Source of the DNA: Leclercia sp. LSNIH1
GTDB taxonomy: Bacteria > Pseudomonadota > Gammaproteobacteria > Enterobacterales > Enterobacteriaceae
Assembly (NCBI RefSeq): GCF_002902985.1
Contig: NZ_CP026167.1
Coordinates: forward strand, 3,038,001-3,102,000
Length of the DNA: 64,000 bases
Reading direction: 5' to 3'
A model generated the notes under the pieces. That model saw only the letters and a program-made list of their open reading frames with translations, was not told where the DNA came from and did not search any database. The first letter of the stretch is position 1. The number at the start of each line of letters is the position of its first letter. Both the position numbers and the translations under genes were made by a program. This document shows positions 38,095-50,274 of this stretch, piece by piece.

Positions 38095-39107
38095 TGTTCA
38101 GCCTGGAACGTTGCCAGTTTCTCGCCGATCGCCTCAACGGCATCGACATTACGCAGGGAGGGGTTAAGTGACATTGCGGGCACCACCACGATCTGCCCCT
38201 TTTTCACGGCGGGGATGTTTCGGGTCACCGGATCGTCGTTTAAAAAGGCCTTTTTAACCGCCACATCATCCGCAGGGTAGAGACGGCGGGACATCTCAGC
38301 GATGACGATCACGTCAGGCTGCGCCTGGGCGATATGCTCCCAGGTCACGGCAGGCCATTCGTCATGGGAATCAATGATGTTTTTCAGCCCAAGCGTGTGG
38401 CTTATCCACCCCGGCGCGCCGTAATCGCCAGCCACCCAGGGATCGCCTTTCAGACGGCTGCTGGAGAACCAGAACACCACTTTCAGGGGACGAGTCTGTT
38501 TCGCGGCAGCACGGGCCTGCGCCTGCTGAATACGCTGTTTCAGCGCCTCGTTAAGCGCATTACCCTGCGGCTGGACGTCGAAAATGGTCGCCAGTTCATC
38601 GATTTCGCGTTCGATTTCGGTGATGGAAAACGGTGTGCTCCGCGCCCCGTCACCGTTCGAGCTGTCGGTGACGCTTTTGCCGATGCAGTCGGCAGGGGAG
38701 ATCCAGGTCGGGATCCCCAGTGTGGCGAACTGTTCCCGGGTGCCCGTTTCCCCCTGCGGCCCGATATGCCAGTGATACTGGGCCAGCACCAGATCAGGAC
38801 GCTCCGCGGTGACCGCTTCAAAGGAGGGGGCGTTATCCGCCAGCTTTTTCAGCCCGTTACCCTGTTTTGCCAGCGCATCTGGCAGAGGGCCAAACCAGAC
38901 CGAGGTCGCGCCGATCTTCTTTTCGAGCCCCAGCGCCAGGAGCAATTCCGTCTCGTGTTGCCCCACCGTCACTACCCGCTGCGGGGCCTGAGTAAAGGTC
39001 TCCTTAATGCCGCAGTTCTCTACCGTCAGCGGATAAACCGTGGCGGCGACTACCGGCTGCACGAATAAAGTTAGGACAAAAGCCAGCGCCCTGTTTTGAT
39101 TAAACAC
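38091..39107 (-). CDS. ABC transporter periplasmic binding protein (metal-chelate type)
   Basis: This 338-residue binding protein has a signal peptide (cleavage near VVA-A at residue 21) and the two-lobe FepB/BtuF fold. QRVVTVGQHETELLLALGLEKKI opens the fold and WEHIAQAQPDVIVIAE marks the C-lobe. A GTG start follows GAGGGTGAGAAC. It lacks the His-rich loop of ZnuA-type zinc proteins and the lipobox of FhuD2-like proteins. Ligand is unknown: a siderophore, another metallophore or a corrinoid are all possible. No TonB-dependent receptor is encoded beside it. The promoter region carries a Zur-like box. Confidence 0.9.
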   Translation of the reverse strand: MFNQNRALAFVLTLFVQPVVAATVYPLTVENCGIKETFTQAPQRVVTVGQHETELLLALGLEKKIGATSVWFGPLPDALAKQGNGLKKLADNAPSFEAVTAERPDLVLAQYHWHIGPQGETGTREQFATLGIPTWISPADCIGKSVTDSSNGDGARSTPFSITEIEREIDELATIFDVQPQGNALNEALKQRIQQAQARAAAKQTRPLKVVFWFSSSRLKGDPWVAGDYGAPGWISHTLGLKNIIDSHDEWPAVTWEHIAQAQPDVIVIAEMSRRLYPADDVAVKKAFLNDDPVTRNIPAVKKGQIVVVPAMSLNPSLRNVDAVEAIGEKLATFQAEQ

Positions 39108-39124
39108 GTTCTCACCCTCATAAG

Positions 39125-39139
39125 TGTTATGTTATAACA
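39125..39139. promoter_or_regulatory. Zur-like operator upstream of the importer
   Basis: TGTTATGTTATAACA fits the 7-1-7 zinc-repressor pattern TGTTATA-n-TATAACA with one mismatch. It lies 18 nt upstream of the binding-protein start, where a repressor could block transcription. No Fur-box match (GATAATGATAATCATTATC-like) was seen. Confidence 0.45.
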
Positions 39140-39159
39140 TAATACATATTATGCGGGCG
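39132..39159 (-). other. dif-like XerC/XerD recombination site candidate
   Basis: On the minus strand the 11-6-11 layout is CGCCCGCATAA / TATGTA / TTATGTTATAA. The E. coli dif arms are GGTGCGCATAA and TTATGTTAAAT, giving 8 of 11 and 9 of 11 matches, with a different 6-bp centre. The match may be partly due to the overlapping palindromic operator. It is unlikely to be the chromosome's main dif, which is nearly invariant in enterics. Confidence 0.3.
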
Positions 39160-39183
39160 GGCGCAAAAGGTTAATCATCAGGG

Positions 39184-39207
39184 GTAAAAATGGGCGGCTG
39201 TCGCCCC
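39184..39207 (-). terminator. Terminator of rstA
   Basis: On the minus strand GGGGCGACAGCCGCCC forms a short stem (GGGCG/CGCCC) followed by ATTTTTACC, 3 nt after the rstA stop. It implies that the importer and rstB downstream depend mostly on another promoter. Confidence 0.6.
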
Positions 39208-39209
39208 TG

Positions 39210-39926
39210 TTATACGTCCCAGGCATGGGGCGCGAAAAGGTAGCCTTTGTTACGCACGGTTTTAATGCGGAACGGTTCGGTAGCGTTATCCAGCAGCTTC
39301 TTGCGCAGGCGGGAGATGGCCACGTCCACGCTGCGGTCCAGGCCATCGTAGCTGACGCCGCGCAGGTTTTTCAGCAGCGCGTCCCGATCCATAATCTGCC
39401 CGGCATGGGTTGCCAGCTCCCACAGCAGGTCGAAATCGGCCGTCGACAGCGCCACCTGCTCGCCGGAAAGCAGCACCTGGCGATTGACCGGATCGATGGA
39501 GAGTGTGCCAAAACGCAGCGCCTTGTGCGGGGTGAGCTGCGGGGCCGGGGTGTCGCTGGATGCAGCAACGTGCTGGCGCAGATGCAGGCGCACGCGTGCC
39601 AGGAGTACAGCCGGAGGGGTGGTTTTGAGGATGTAGTCGTTTGCCCCCATCTCCAGGGACAATATGTGGTTCATGTCGCTGTCGAGGGAAGTAAGCAGCA
39701 CAATCGGCCCGTTCCAGCGGGCGCGCAGATCCCGGCACAGGGTCATGCCATCTTTACCCGGTAGCATAATATCCAGCAGCACCAGATCGGGTTTTTCCCG
39801 CGCCACCACCTCTTCTGCGCGGTCGCCGCGTGGTTCGACGATGACCTCAATATCATGTTTACCCAGATAAGCGGCGATCAACTGACCGACTTCGGGTTCA
39901 TCCTCAACGTATACGATCTTATTCAT
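39210..39926 (-). CDS. rstA: RstA, OmpR-family response regulator
   Basis: RstA is the response regulator of the RstBA system, PhoP-controlled in E. coli and active on acid- and iron-related genes. ATG 39926 gives 238 residues. The receiver domain has the phosphoacceptor Asp in LVLLDIMLPGKDG, Thr in LLTSLD and Lys in ILKTTPP. The C-terminal OmpR-type winged helix ends in DGLDRSVDVAISRLRKKL and RTVRNKGYLFAP. Unlike E. coli, rstB does not follow directly. Confidence 0.96.
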   Translation of the reverse strand: MNKIVYVEDEPEVGQLIAAYLGKHDIEVIVEPRGDRAEEVVAREKPDLVLLDIMLPGKDGMTLCRDLRARWNGPIVLLTSLDSDMNHILSLEMGANDYILKTTPPAVLLARVRLHLRQHVAASSDTPAPQLTPHKALRFGTLSIDPVNRQVLLSGEQVALSTADFDLLWELATHAGQIMDRDALLKNLRGVSYDGLDRSVDVAISRLRKKLLDNATEPFRIKTVRNKGYLFAPHAWDV

Positions 39927-39953
39927 AGCAAGGCTGTGTCTGCGGAAAACGCC

Positions 39954-39988
39954 AACATACACCGCGCAACCTTAACCTTCCATTAATC
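39954..39988 (-). promoter_or_regulatory. PhoP-type promoter of rstA
   Basis: On the minus strand GATTAA-TGGAA-GGTTAA forms the PhoP direct repeat (11-bp period). It is followed 12 bp later by a -10-like TATGTT. This spacing is that of class I PhoP-activated promoters; the start codon is 28 nt downstream of the -10. Confidence 0.7.
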
Positions 39989-40054
39989 ATTCGCAAAATG
40001 TTGCCGTTCCGTTATGCTGCCCGACATTGTTATTGTCTTGTTAAGGGGAAATGG

Positions 40055-40390
40055 ATGGGGCTGGTAATAAAAGCGGCGTTGGGTGCGCTGGTGGTGTTAC
40101 TGATTGGGGTACTGGCGAAAAGCAAAAATTATTACATTGCCGGGTTGATTCCGCTGTTTCCCACCTTTGCCCTCATTGCCCACTATATCGTCGCCTCGGA
40201 GCGCGGGATCGAGGCGCTGCGGGCGACCATCGTGTTTGGCATGTGGTCGATTATTCCCTATTTTCTCTATCTGCTTTCGCTCTGGTACTTCACCGGCATG
40301 ATGCGTTTGCCCCTGGCGCTGGGCGGGGCGGTACTCTGCTGGAGCCTCAGCGCCTGGGTGTTAATTTTCTGCTGGAGCCGCTTTCACTAA
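40055..40390 (+). CDS. ydgC: YdgC, GlpM-family inner-membrane protein
   Basis: This 111-residue protein has four hydrophobic segments and is nearly identical to E. coli YdgC over GLVIKAALGALVVLLIG. The ATG at 40055 has AAGGGG 6 nt upstream; an ATG 4 nt earlier is in another frame. Its role is unclear; related GlpM proteins influence alginate production in Pseudomonas. Its stop overlaps the folM stop (convergent). Confidence 0.93.
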   Translation: MGLVIKAALGALVVLLIGVLAKSKNYYIAGLIPLFPTFALIAHYIVASERGIEALRATIVFGMWSIIPYFLYLLSLWYFTGMMRLPLALGGAVLCWSLSAWVLIFCWSRFH

Positions 40391-41109
40391 CGTAAAGGAC
40401 GCCCGCCATCCACGCCAAAGGATCGGCCCGTGACGTAGCAGCTGGTCAGAATATAGTCGATTAAATCAATCACCTCTTTTTCTCCCGGGGCGATTTTCAT
40501 CAGGGACTTATTCAGCGCCTTCTGACGATAGTCGGCATCGTCATGTTCATTAAACATAATCAGCGACGGGGCGATGGCGTTGACTTTCACCTCCGGGGCC
40601 AGCTTGCGGGCAAACGAGCGGGTCATGTTATCCAGCGCGGCTTTGCTGGCGGCGTAAGCAATGTGCTTATCGCTGCCGCGCTCAACCACGTAGTCGGTAA
40701 AGTGGATGATGTCGCTGGCGGCATGGCCGTGGCCGCGCAACAGCCCTTGTAGAGCGTGGTTGAGCAGGTAAGGGGCATGGACGTGGATCTGCAACATGCA
40801 GGAGAGCGTGTCGCTTAGCGAGTGTTCCGGGGATTCCGCCATCCATGCGCTGGCATTATGAATAATGGCGCGTAACCCGGTGGTTTCCGCTTTTACCTGG
40901 TCGGCAAAGGCCAGAATGCCCTCGTCAGAGGAAAAATCCGCCTGAATACAGGTTGCACCCGCCTCGCACAGGGTCTCGATCGCCGGGTATTTTGTGCGAT
41001 AGCTGACAATGACAGGCTGGTGAAGATTCAAGAAATGGTGGGCAAGCGCGAGGCCGATACGACGACCTCCGCCAGTAATCAGGATCGGGAGCGGTTTTGC
41101 CTGTCCCAT
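40387..41109 (-). CDS. folM: FolM, dihydromonapterin reductase
   Basis: FolM is a short-chain dehydrogenase reducing dihydromonapterin to tetrahydromonapterin with NADPH, with weak dihydrofolate reductase activity. It has 240 residues. The nucleotide motif TGGGRRIGLALA, NASAWM and the catalytic YAASKAALDN are visible. TGRSFGVDGGRPLR at the C-terminus is the family tail. It is divergent from no gene but follows ydgI on the same strand with a 39-nt gap. Confidence 0.95.
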   Translation of the reverse strand: MGQAKPLPILITGGGRRIGLALAHHFLNLHQPVIVSYRTKYPAIETLCEAGATCIQADFSSDEGILAFADQVKAETTGLRAIIHNASAWMAESPEHSLSDTLSCMLQIHVHAPYLLNHALQGLLRGHGHAASDIIHFTDYVVERGSDKHIAYAASKAALDNMTRSFARKLAPEVKVNAIAPSLIMFNEHDDADYRQKALNKSLMKIAPGEKEVIDLIDYILTSCYVTGRSFGVDGGRPLR

Positions 41110-41148
41110 CGTGTTCTCCTTATCCGTTCGACGATGGGACGCGGTTGC

Positions 41149-42531
41149 TTATCCCATCAACATCCACGTTGCCGGTAATGCGGCAACCAGTAATAAGCCA
41201 ATCAGCACGATTTCACGGCGCTTCAGCGCGTGCTGGAGCTGGTGCGTGCGACGGGCATAAATAAACACCAGCAGTCCCGGCGCATAGAGCACGACGGAGA
41301 GCAGCAGATGCATCGGTCCGGAGGCATACAGCAGCCATAAGCCGTAAATACAGGCGCCCATCCCCACGACGGTATGCATCGGTCGGGTAGCTATTTTTAA
41401 CAAATATGCGCCCACCAGGAAATAGGGTACCAGAATCATCTCGGAGGCGATGGTTAACAACGTGTTATAGTCTGAACCTGTGAGCCAGATCAGCACCAGA
41501 CAGATCTGCACGCTGATGTTGGTCAACCATAGCGACGCGGACGGCGCATTGTTTTTGTTCTGCTGCGCAAACAGACGCGGGAAGGCTTTATGGGTTGCGG
41601 CCAGGAACGGCACTTCTGCCGCCATAATGGTCCAGCTCAGATAGGCGCCGCATACAGAGACGATCAGACCGGCGGCAATCACTACCTCGCCCCAGGAACC
41701 CATCATTTTCACCATCAGGCCCGCCATCGAGGGGTTACGCATCTCCGCCAGCTCCGGACGCGCCACCACGCCCAGCGAGAGCAGGGTGACCAGCAGATAG
41801 ACCCCTAATGCGGCCAGTACGGCCAGCAGCGTGGCGCGGCCAACATCGTGCTTATTGCGCGCCCTGGCCGAGACAACCACCGCGCCTTCCACCCCGATAA
41901 AGACCCACAGGGTGATCAGCATGGTGTTTTTCACCTGCTCCCAGACCGGGACACCCAGCGCCACGCCGGAAAAGTCCATGCTGAAGAGATCGAGACGAAA
42001 CGCAATAAACGCCAGCACGATAAAGAGCCCCAGCGGCACCAGCTTCGCAAGCGTTGCGACCAGGTTGATGCTGGCCGCGGTCTGGACGCCGCGCAGTACC
42101 AGGAAATGCACGATCCACAGCAGCACCGAGGAGCCGACAATGGACTGCCAGGTATTGCCATCGCCAAAGAGCCGAAGTTCAGGGGAGTCGGTAAAGAAAC
42201 TCAGCGCAGAGAAGACGATCACCAGATAAGAGACGTTAGCGATCACCGCGCACAGCCAGTAGCCCCAGGCGGAACAGAAACCCACCAGCTCACCAAAGCC
42301 TTCACGGGCGTAGGTAAAAATACCGCCGTCGAGGTCGGGACGAATGCGCGTCAGCAGCAGCATGGCGAAGGCCAGCAGCAGGATCCCGATGCCGGTGATC
42401 CCCCAGCCGATAAGCAGCGCAGACGGGCTGGCGACGGCCGCCATATTCTGCGGCAGACTGAATACACCCGCACCGAGCATGGAGCTTAAAACAAGCGCAG
42501 TCAAAGCGCTCAGGCCAAGTTTCTTTTCCAT
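41149..42531 (-). CDS. ydgI: YdgI, arginine/ornithine antiporter-like APC transporter
   Basis: This 460-residue APC-family transporter has twelve membrane segments and resembles ArcD-type arginine/ornithine exchangers. ATG 42531 gives MEKKLGLSALTALVLSSMLG, identical to E. coli YdgI over the start; a longer frame to 42645 is not conserved. Hallmarks are the glycine-rich SSMLGAGVFSLP in segment 1 and WGYWLCAVIANVSYL. The physiological substrate is unproven. No arginine deiminase genes are adjacent, so a pathway assignment is not possible from context. Confidence 0.92.
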   Translation of the reverse strand: MEKKLGLSALTALVLSSMLGAGVFSLPQNMAAVASPSALLIGWGITGIGILLLAFAMLLLTRIRPDLDGGIFTYAREGFGELVGFCSAWGYWLCAVIANVSYLVIVFSALSFFTDSPELRLFGDGNTWQSIVGSSVLLWIVHFLVLRGVQTAASINLVATLAKLVPLGLFIVLAFIAFRLDLFSMDFSGVALGVPVWEQVKNTMLITLWVFIGVEGAVVVSARARNKHDVGRATLLAVLAALGVYLLVTLLSLGVVARPELAEMRNPSMAGLMVKMMGSWGEVVIAAGLIVSVCGAYLSWTIMAAEVPFLAATHKAFPRLFAQQNKNNAPSASLWLTNISVQICLVLIWLTGSDYNTLLTIASEMILVPYFLVGAYLLKIATRPMHTVVGMGACIYGLWLLYASGPMHLLLSVVLYAPGLLVFIYARRTHQLQHALKRREIVLIGLLLVAALPATWMLMG

Positions 42532-42676
42532 TGGCATCCTGTTTAAAAAGGGGTCGGTTCCAGAATAATTATTTCGTCGAAGCGCATAAAAATGGTGAAT
42601 AACGCTAAGGCGCGGGATTTTACGGAGTGTTACGAACGCATGCAATGAGGAAGGGCCGAATTGTGGCGGTAAAGCG

Positions 42677-42702
42677 AAAAAAAAGGCGGCATAACGCCGC
42701 CT
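42677..42702 (-). terminator. Terminator of ydgH
   Basis: On the minus strand AGGCGGCGTTATGCCGCCT forms an 8-bp stem followed by eight T, 15 nt after the ydgH stop. Confidence 0.88.
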
Positions 42703-42718
42703 GAGTGAAACAGGTTAC

Positions 42719-43672
42719 TTATTTGTACAGGTCAGCGCTGATGGTCATGTTATTACCGCGCTCCTGCCACTGGCGGGTGATGTGGTAATACTTGGCCCCT
42801 TTCTTCGCCGCACGCTTCGCCACCTGGTAAGAAATTTCGGTCATGTTGCCGTAGTTACCGGTGAATTTGATGCTGTCGAACGGAATCATCTGCGCGGCAG
42901 TGGCGTTGTTCAGCTCTTCAATTTTGGTGCCGTCGTTGAGAGTAACGCTGTAACGACCGCCTTTGGTGGTTTGGGTTTCAAAGAAACGACCCACACCAGC
43001 AACGCTGGCGCCTGGTGCAGCGCTGGTTGCCACGCCCGGGATTTCAACTTTCTTCGCTTCTTCGCCGCCTTTGGCAATGGCTGCGCGACCGGCATCAGAG
43101 TCAGCCGGGATAGCATCCGGACTCTGCAGGACACGTTTTTTCGCGTCTTTTTTATAGATGTAAGCAGTGATGCGCTGGTTACCGCCCTGGTTAGCATCGA
43201 TCTGGCGAACGATGTAGTAGGCGTCAGCCCCTTTCGCTTTAGCGGCTTTGGTGATGGCGTCGTTCACTTCCGGCTGGCTGCGGTAGAAGCCCTGAATGGT
43301 GACGGTATCATACGGCTCAAGCAGAACGGCCTGATCTTTAGGCAGTTCCATCACACCGTTAATGACACGGTTTTTCACCTCTTCCGCTTTCGGGGCATCG
43401 GCTTTATAGAGCGCAACGGTGACGCGCTGGTTGCCGCTGCTGCCGTATTCGGAGTTATCCACGACGTAGAATGCGGCGGCGCCCTCTTTATCGGCACGTT
43501 TGGAGGCGGCATTAACTGCATCGCCAATTGCGTTAAAACGACCTACGATCGTAACGTGATCGTAAGGTTTCGTTGCAGCCGCTTGCTCCGGCGTTAACTC
43601 TGTCGCGGCATTGGCAGACAGAGCGGTCGCAGCAAGGAGTGCGGACGCCAGGAGAGTGTTCTTAAGCTTCAT
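42719..43672 (-). CDS. ydgH: YdgH, periplasmic DUF1471 (BhsA-like) triple-domain protein
   Basis: This 317-residue exported protein has a signal peptide (cleavage near ANA-A, residues 22-23). Three DUF1471/YdgH-BhsA repeats follow, recognisable by VTIVGRFNAIGDA, VTIQGFYRSQPEVND and IKFTGNYGNMTEIS, each followed by YYxxR-type motifs (AYYIVRQ, KYYHITRQ). Small family members such as BhsA and McbA act in stress and biofilm; YdgH itself has no settled role. Length is about three residues more than E. coli. Confidence 0.93.
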   Translation of the reverse strand: MKLKNTLLASALLAATALSANAATELTPEQAAATKPYDHVTIVGRFNAIGDAVNAASKRADKEGAAAFYVVDNSEYGSSGNQRVTVALYKADAPKAEEVKNRVINGVMELPKDQAVLLEPYDTVTIQGFYRSQPEVNDAITKAAKAKGADAYYIVRQIDANQGGNQRITAYIYKKDAKKRVLQSPDAIPADSDAGRAAIAKGGEEAKKVEIPGVATSAAPGASVAGVGRFFETQTTKGGRYSVTLNDGTKIEELNNATAAQMIPFDSIKFTGNYGNMTEISYQVAKRAAKKGAKYYHITRQWQERGNNMTISADLYK

Positions 43673-45738
<2,066 letters not shown>

Positions 45739-45745
45739 GGGGTAA

Positions 45746-47137
<1,392 letters not shown>

Positions 47138-47160
47138 GCCTCTCTTATCCACAGTGAATA

Positions 47161-47184
47161 AACCGCCCAACAGGGCGGTTTTCT
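47161..47184 (+). terminator. Terminator of pntAB
   Basis: AACCGCCC / GGGCGGTT pair around AACA and run into TTCTTATTTC, 24 nt after the pntB stop. Confidence 0.82.
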
Positions 47185-47249
47185 TATTTCTGCCGCCAAC
47201 GTATTCCATCTGTCTATACTTTTAACTTTGTGTAAAGGGAGGAGAGATA

Positions 47250-48365
47250 ATGCGGTTTTTGTCCCACTTCGATTTTCTGGCGCTCATGATGACCCCCACG
47301 TTCTGGATTGGCTTCGGTACCGTGGTGGTGGTGACGCTTCTGGTTTACTGGCTGTTAAAGCGCATCATCACCTTTGTACACAAGGGGATCACCAACTGGG
47401 GCGATAAACATCCCACCACACGCCGGATGCAGCTGATCCTCACCGAGATGCTGAACAGAACCAGCCGGGTCATGCTCTTTGTGGTCGCTTTTCTTATCAG
47501 CCTGCGCTTCGTGGAACTTCCTGACCGCCTCTCCGGCACCCTTAGCCACGCCTGGTTCCTGGTGCTGGCGATTCAGGTGGCGCTGTGGATGGATCAGGGG
47601 GTGGTCTCCTGGCTGCGGCACGTCATGCTGGCACCGGGAAACCATAAAAACCCGGTGACTCTGGTGATCACCGGCCTGATCCTGCGGGCGATTGTCTGGT
47701 CAGTGATGCTGCTCTCTATTCTTGCCAACGCCGGCGTCAACATCACGGCGCTGGTTGCCAGCCTGGGGGTCGGGGGTATCGCCATTGCCCTGGCGGTGCA
47801 AACCATCCTGAGCGACGTCTTCGCTTCGCTCTCAATTGGGTTCGATAAACCCTTCGAAATTGGCGATTTCGTGGTGTTTAACGACGTGGCCGGGACGGTG
47901 GAGCATATCGGTCTTAAAACGACGCGTATTCGCAGCCTGAGCGGGGAGCAGATTGTCTGCGGTAATGCGATCCTGCTTCAGCAAACGCTGCACAACTATA
48001 AGCGTATGCAGACGCGCCGAATCGTCTTTACCTTCGGCGTTGCCAGCGACACGCCGCCTGAGAAGCTGCGCATCATTGGCGATAACGTGAAAAAAATCAT
48101 CACCGATATCGGCGAAACGCGTTTTGACCGTGCCCATCTGCTCGGTTTTGACAAAGACCGTCTCACCTTTGAGGTGGTGCATATCGTCAACACCGCGGAT
48201 TACAACAAATACATGGATATCCAGCAGGAGATCAATATCCGTATCCTGGAGAGCCTGAATGATGAAGGGGTAAAACTGGCTCTGCCAAGCATGGTGCTGC
48301 ATGCACCGTGGATGAAAGAGGGCGAGAGGGCACAGCCTTCGACACAGCCTGTCACCGAGAGCTAG
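47250..48365 (+). CDS. MscS-family mechanosensitive channel-like protein
   Basis: This 371-residue protein has about four N-terminal membrane segments and an MscS core: pore helix ALVASLGVGGIAIALAVQTIL, then LSIGFDKPFEIGDFV and the beta domain with TRIRSLSGEQIVCGN. The cytoplasmic alpha/beta vestibule follows. It is not close to E. coli YnaI, which sits near uspE in that species, so it is called only at family level. GGAGGAG precedes the ATG. It shares a bidirectional terminator with uspE. This is the left end of the relocated block. Confidence 0.88.
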   Translation: MRFLSHFDFLALMMTPTFWIGFGTVVVVTLLVYWLLKRIITFVHKGITNWGDKHPTTRRMQLILTEMLNRTSRVMLFVVAFLISLRFVELPDRLSGTLSHAWFLVLAIQVALWMDQGVVSWLRHVMLAPGNHKNPVTLVITGLILRAIVWSVMLLSILANAGVNITALVASLGVGGIAIALAVQTILSDVFASLSIGFDKPFEIGDFVVFNDVAGTVEHIGLKTTRIRSLSGEQIVCGNAILLQQTLHNYKRMQTRRIVFTFGVASDTPPEKLRIIGDNVKKIITDIGETRFDRAHLLGFDKDRLTFEVVHIVNTADYNKYMDIQQEINIRILESLNDEGVKLALPSMVLHAPWMKEGERAQPSTQPVTES

Positions 48366-48396
48366 AAAAAAAGCCCGCCAATTGGCGGGCTTTTTT
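48366..48396. terminator. Bidirectional terminator between the MscS-family gene and uspE
   Basis: AGCCCGCCA / TGGCGGGCT form a perfect stem around ATT, flanked by seven A and six T, between convergent genes. Confidence 0.92.
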
Positions 48397-48400
48397 ATGT

Positions 48401-49351
48401 TTAGTCGTCTTCGTCGTCGTCGAGCTCAACCGGGGTTTGATACTGATCGGGCTTGATGACCAGCAGATCACAGCGCAGATGGTCGATCACCTGTTCGGCG
48501 GTGTTGCCGAGGAAGGCGGCTGAAATACCGGTGCGGCCAATAGTGCCTAACACCACGATACCGGCCTGCAGATGCTCGGACAGATCGGGGATCACCTCTT
48601 CTGGCAGCCCTTTTTCGACATGGGTCAGTTTTTCATCGATACCAAATTTTTGCCGCAGGGATTTCATCGCCAGCAGATGCTGGCCGCGGATGGCGTCGTT
48701 ATAAACGGTCGGGTCAAATTCCGGGAGTTCAATGGCTATGTTGATGGGCGTAACCGGATAGGCACCCACAAGGTGGACTTCGGTATGGTTGACCTTCTCG
48801 GCGAGATAGAGCGTCTCTTTGATCAGCTTCTCGTTGAGGGCGTTGTGGTAGTTCTCTTCGCTGGCGAGATTGACCGCCACCACCGCTTTACCGCCTTCCG
48901 GCCACGGCTGGTCTTTAACCATCCACACCGGGCACGGGCATTTGCGCAGCAGGTGCCAGTCGGTCGGCGTGAAAATCACCGCCTCGAGCTTGTCGTGCTG
49001 ATGGGCCATTTTCAGGAGCAGATCGTGTTCGCCGCTCACCACTTCCTGGATGATGGCTTCAAACGGACGGTTATGCCACACCACCTTAATCTCAATGGGT
49101 ACACCGGCATCAAGATAGAATTTTGCCTGTTCGCGGATCCAGGCCGTACGCTGGCTGATCACGCCCTGACGCATGGCGGTGCGTTCGTCAGGCGACAGAA
49201 GGGTGGTCATTTCGTAAGAAAAGTCATATATCGGCAGAAACGCTTTGATTCTGCCACCAATCCGTTGATGTAAATAGACAGCTCGTCGTAACGCCGGTTG
49301 ATCGTCCTGATTAGGATCGATGGCCACCAGCATGTTTTGATACTTTGCCAT
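48401..49351 (-). CDS. uspE: Universal stress protein E
   Basis: UspE is a 316-residue tandem Usp protein: domain 1 (about 1-140, [20 protein letters not shown]) and domain 2 (about 150-316) ending with [22 protein letters not shown], the phosphate-binding-like loop. It acts in the cytoplasm in stress resistance, motility and aggregation. Upstream on the same strand is fnr with a 137-nt gap, an order conserved in enterics. The C-terminal tail is acidic (ELDDDEDD). Confidence 0.96.
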   Translation of the reverse strand: MAKYQNMLVAIDPNQDDQPALRRAVYLHQRIGGRIKAFLPIYDFSYEMTTLLSPDERTAMRQGVISQRTAWIREQAKFYLDAGVPIEIKVVWHNRPFEAIIQEVVSGEHDLLLKMAHQHDKLEAVIFTPTDWHLLRKCPCPVWMVKDQPWPEGGKAVVAVNLASEENYHNALNEKLIKETLYLAEKVNHTEVHLVGAYPVTPINIAIELPEFDPTVYNDAIRGQHLLAMKSLRQKFGIDEKLTHVEKGLPEEVIPDLSEHLQAGIVVLGTIGRTGISAAFLGNTAEQVIDHLRCDLLVIKPDQYQTPVELDDDEDD

Positions 49352-49488
49352 ACAGGTCTCCTTACTACTGTCACCACAGTCTGTAAGTAAAAGAGTAACC
49401 TATATATCTGAAATGAAACAGAGGTGAAGTTTTGCCAGATCAATAAATCAGTAAAATTACCGATCTGGCAAACAGAAGTCAGATGAAT

Positions 49489-50241
49489 TTATGCGACGTT
49501 ACGCGAGTGGCCCGCCAGCACTGCCAGCGCTTCACCATTCTCAATGGTGATGTATTTCCCTTTTACCGCCAGCATACCGCTTTTCTGGAAACGCCCCAGC
49601 AGACGGCTGATGGTCTCAACGGTCAGGCCCAGGTAGTTACCGATATCGCCACGGGTCATGGTCAGACGGAACTCACGAGGAGAGAAGCCGCGCTCGGCGA
49701 AACGACGGGAGAGGTTGTAGATAAACGCGGCCAGGCGTTCTTCTGCATTCTTTTTGGAAAGCAGCAGAATCATATCCTGATCGCCTTTGATCTCACCGCT
49801 CATCAGACGCATCATCTGCTGGCGCAGGTTAGGCATTTTGCCTGACAGATCGTCCAGTGTTTCAAACGGGATTTCGCAAACCATTGAGGTTTCCAGCGCC
49901 TGGGCGAAGCTCGGGTGGTTACCGGTGCCGATGGCGTCAAAGCCGACCAGGTCGCCCGCCAGGTGGAAGCCGGTGATTTGCTCGTCGCCCTGTTCGGTGA
50001 TGGTATAGCTTTTAATAGTGCCAGAGCGGATAGCGTACAGCGACTTCAGTTCGTCTCCCGCTTTAAACAGCGTCTGCCCTTTCTGAATCGGCTTTTTACG
50101 CTCGATAATATTATCAAGCTGATCAAGCTCGTGCTCATTCAGGGTAAACGGGATACAGAGCTGGCTGATGCTACAGTCCTGACAATGGATAGCACAACCG
50201 CCAGACTGAATGCGTCGAATAATTCGCTTTTCCGGGATCAT
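49489..50241 (-). CDS. fnr: FNR, oxygen-sensing transcription regulator
   Basis: FNR is the global anaerobic regulator. ATG 50241 gives 250 residues, the E. coli length. Cluster ligands Cys20, Cys23 and Cys29 are in [12 protein letters not shown], and Cys122 lies in SMVCEIPFE. The CRP-type helix-turn-helix includes [13 protein letters not shown], whose Glu, Ser and Arg read the TTGAT half-site. An FNR box just upstream indicates autorepression. Confidence 0.98.
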   Translation of the reverse strand: MIPEKRIIRRIQSGGCAIHCQDCSISQLCIPFTLNEHELDQLDNIIERKKPIQKGQTLFKAGDELKSLYAIRSGTIKSYTITEQGDEQITGFHLAGDLVGFDAIGTGNHPSFAQALETSMVCEIPFETLDDLSGKMPNLRQQMMRLMSGEIKGDQDMILLLSKKNAEERLAAFIYNLSRRFAERGFSPREFRLTMTRGDIGNYLGLTVETISRLLGRFQKSGMLAVKGKYITIENGEALAVLAGHSRNVA

Positions 50242-50260
50242 AGGTATGCTCAAGCCTTAA

Positions 50261-50274
50261 TTGATATTGGTCAA
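50261..50274 (-). promoter_or_regulatory. FNR box in the fnr promoter
   Basis: On the minus strand TTGACCAATATCAA matches TTGAT-n4-ATCAA with one mismatch, 20 nt upstream of the fnr start, as in E. coli where FNR represses itself. Confidence 0.85.

Noticed and set aside
39108..39209. Fur box before the metal-chelate importer
   Set aside because: No GATAATGATAATCATTATC-like match was found; the palindrome fits the Zur pattern better.
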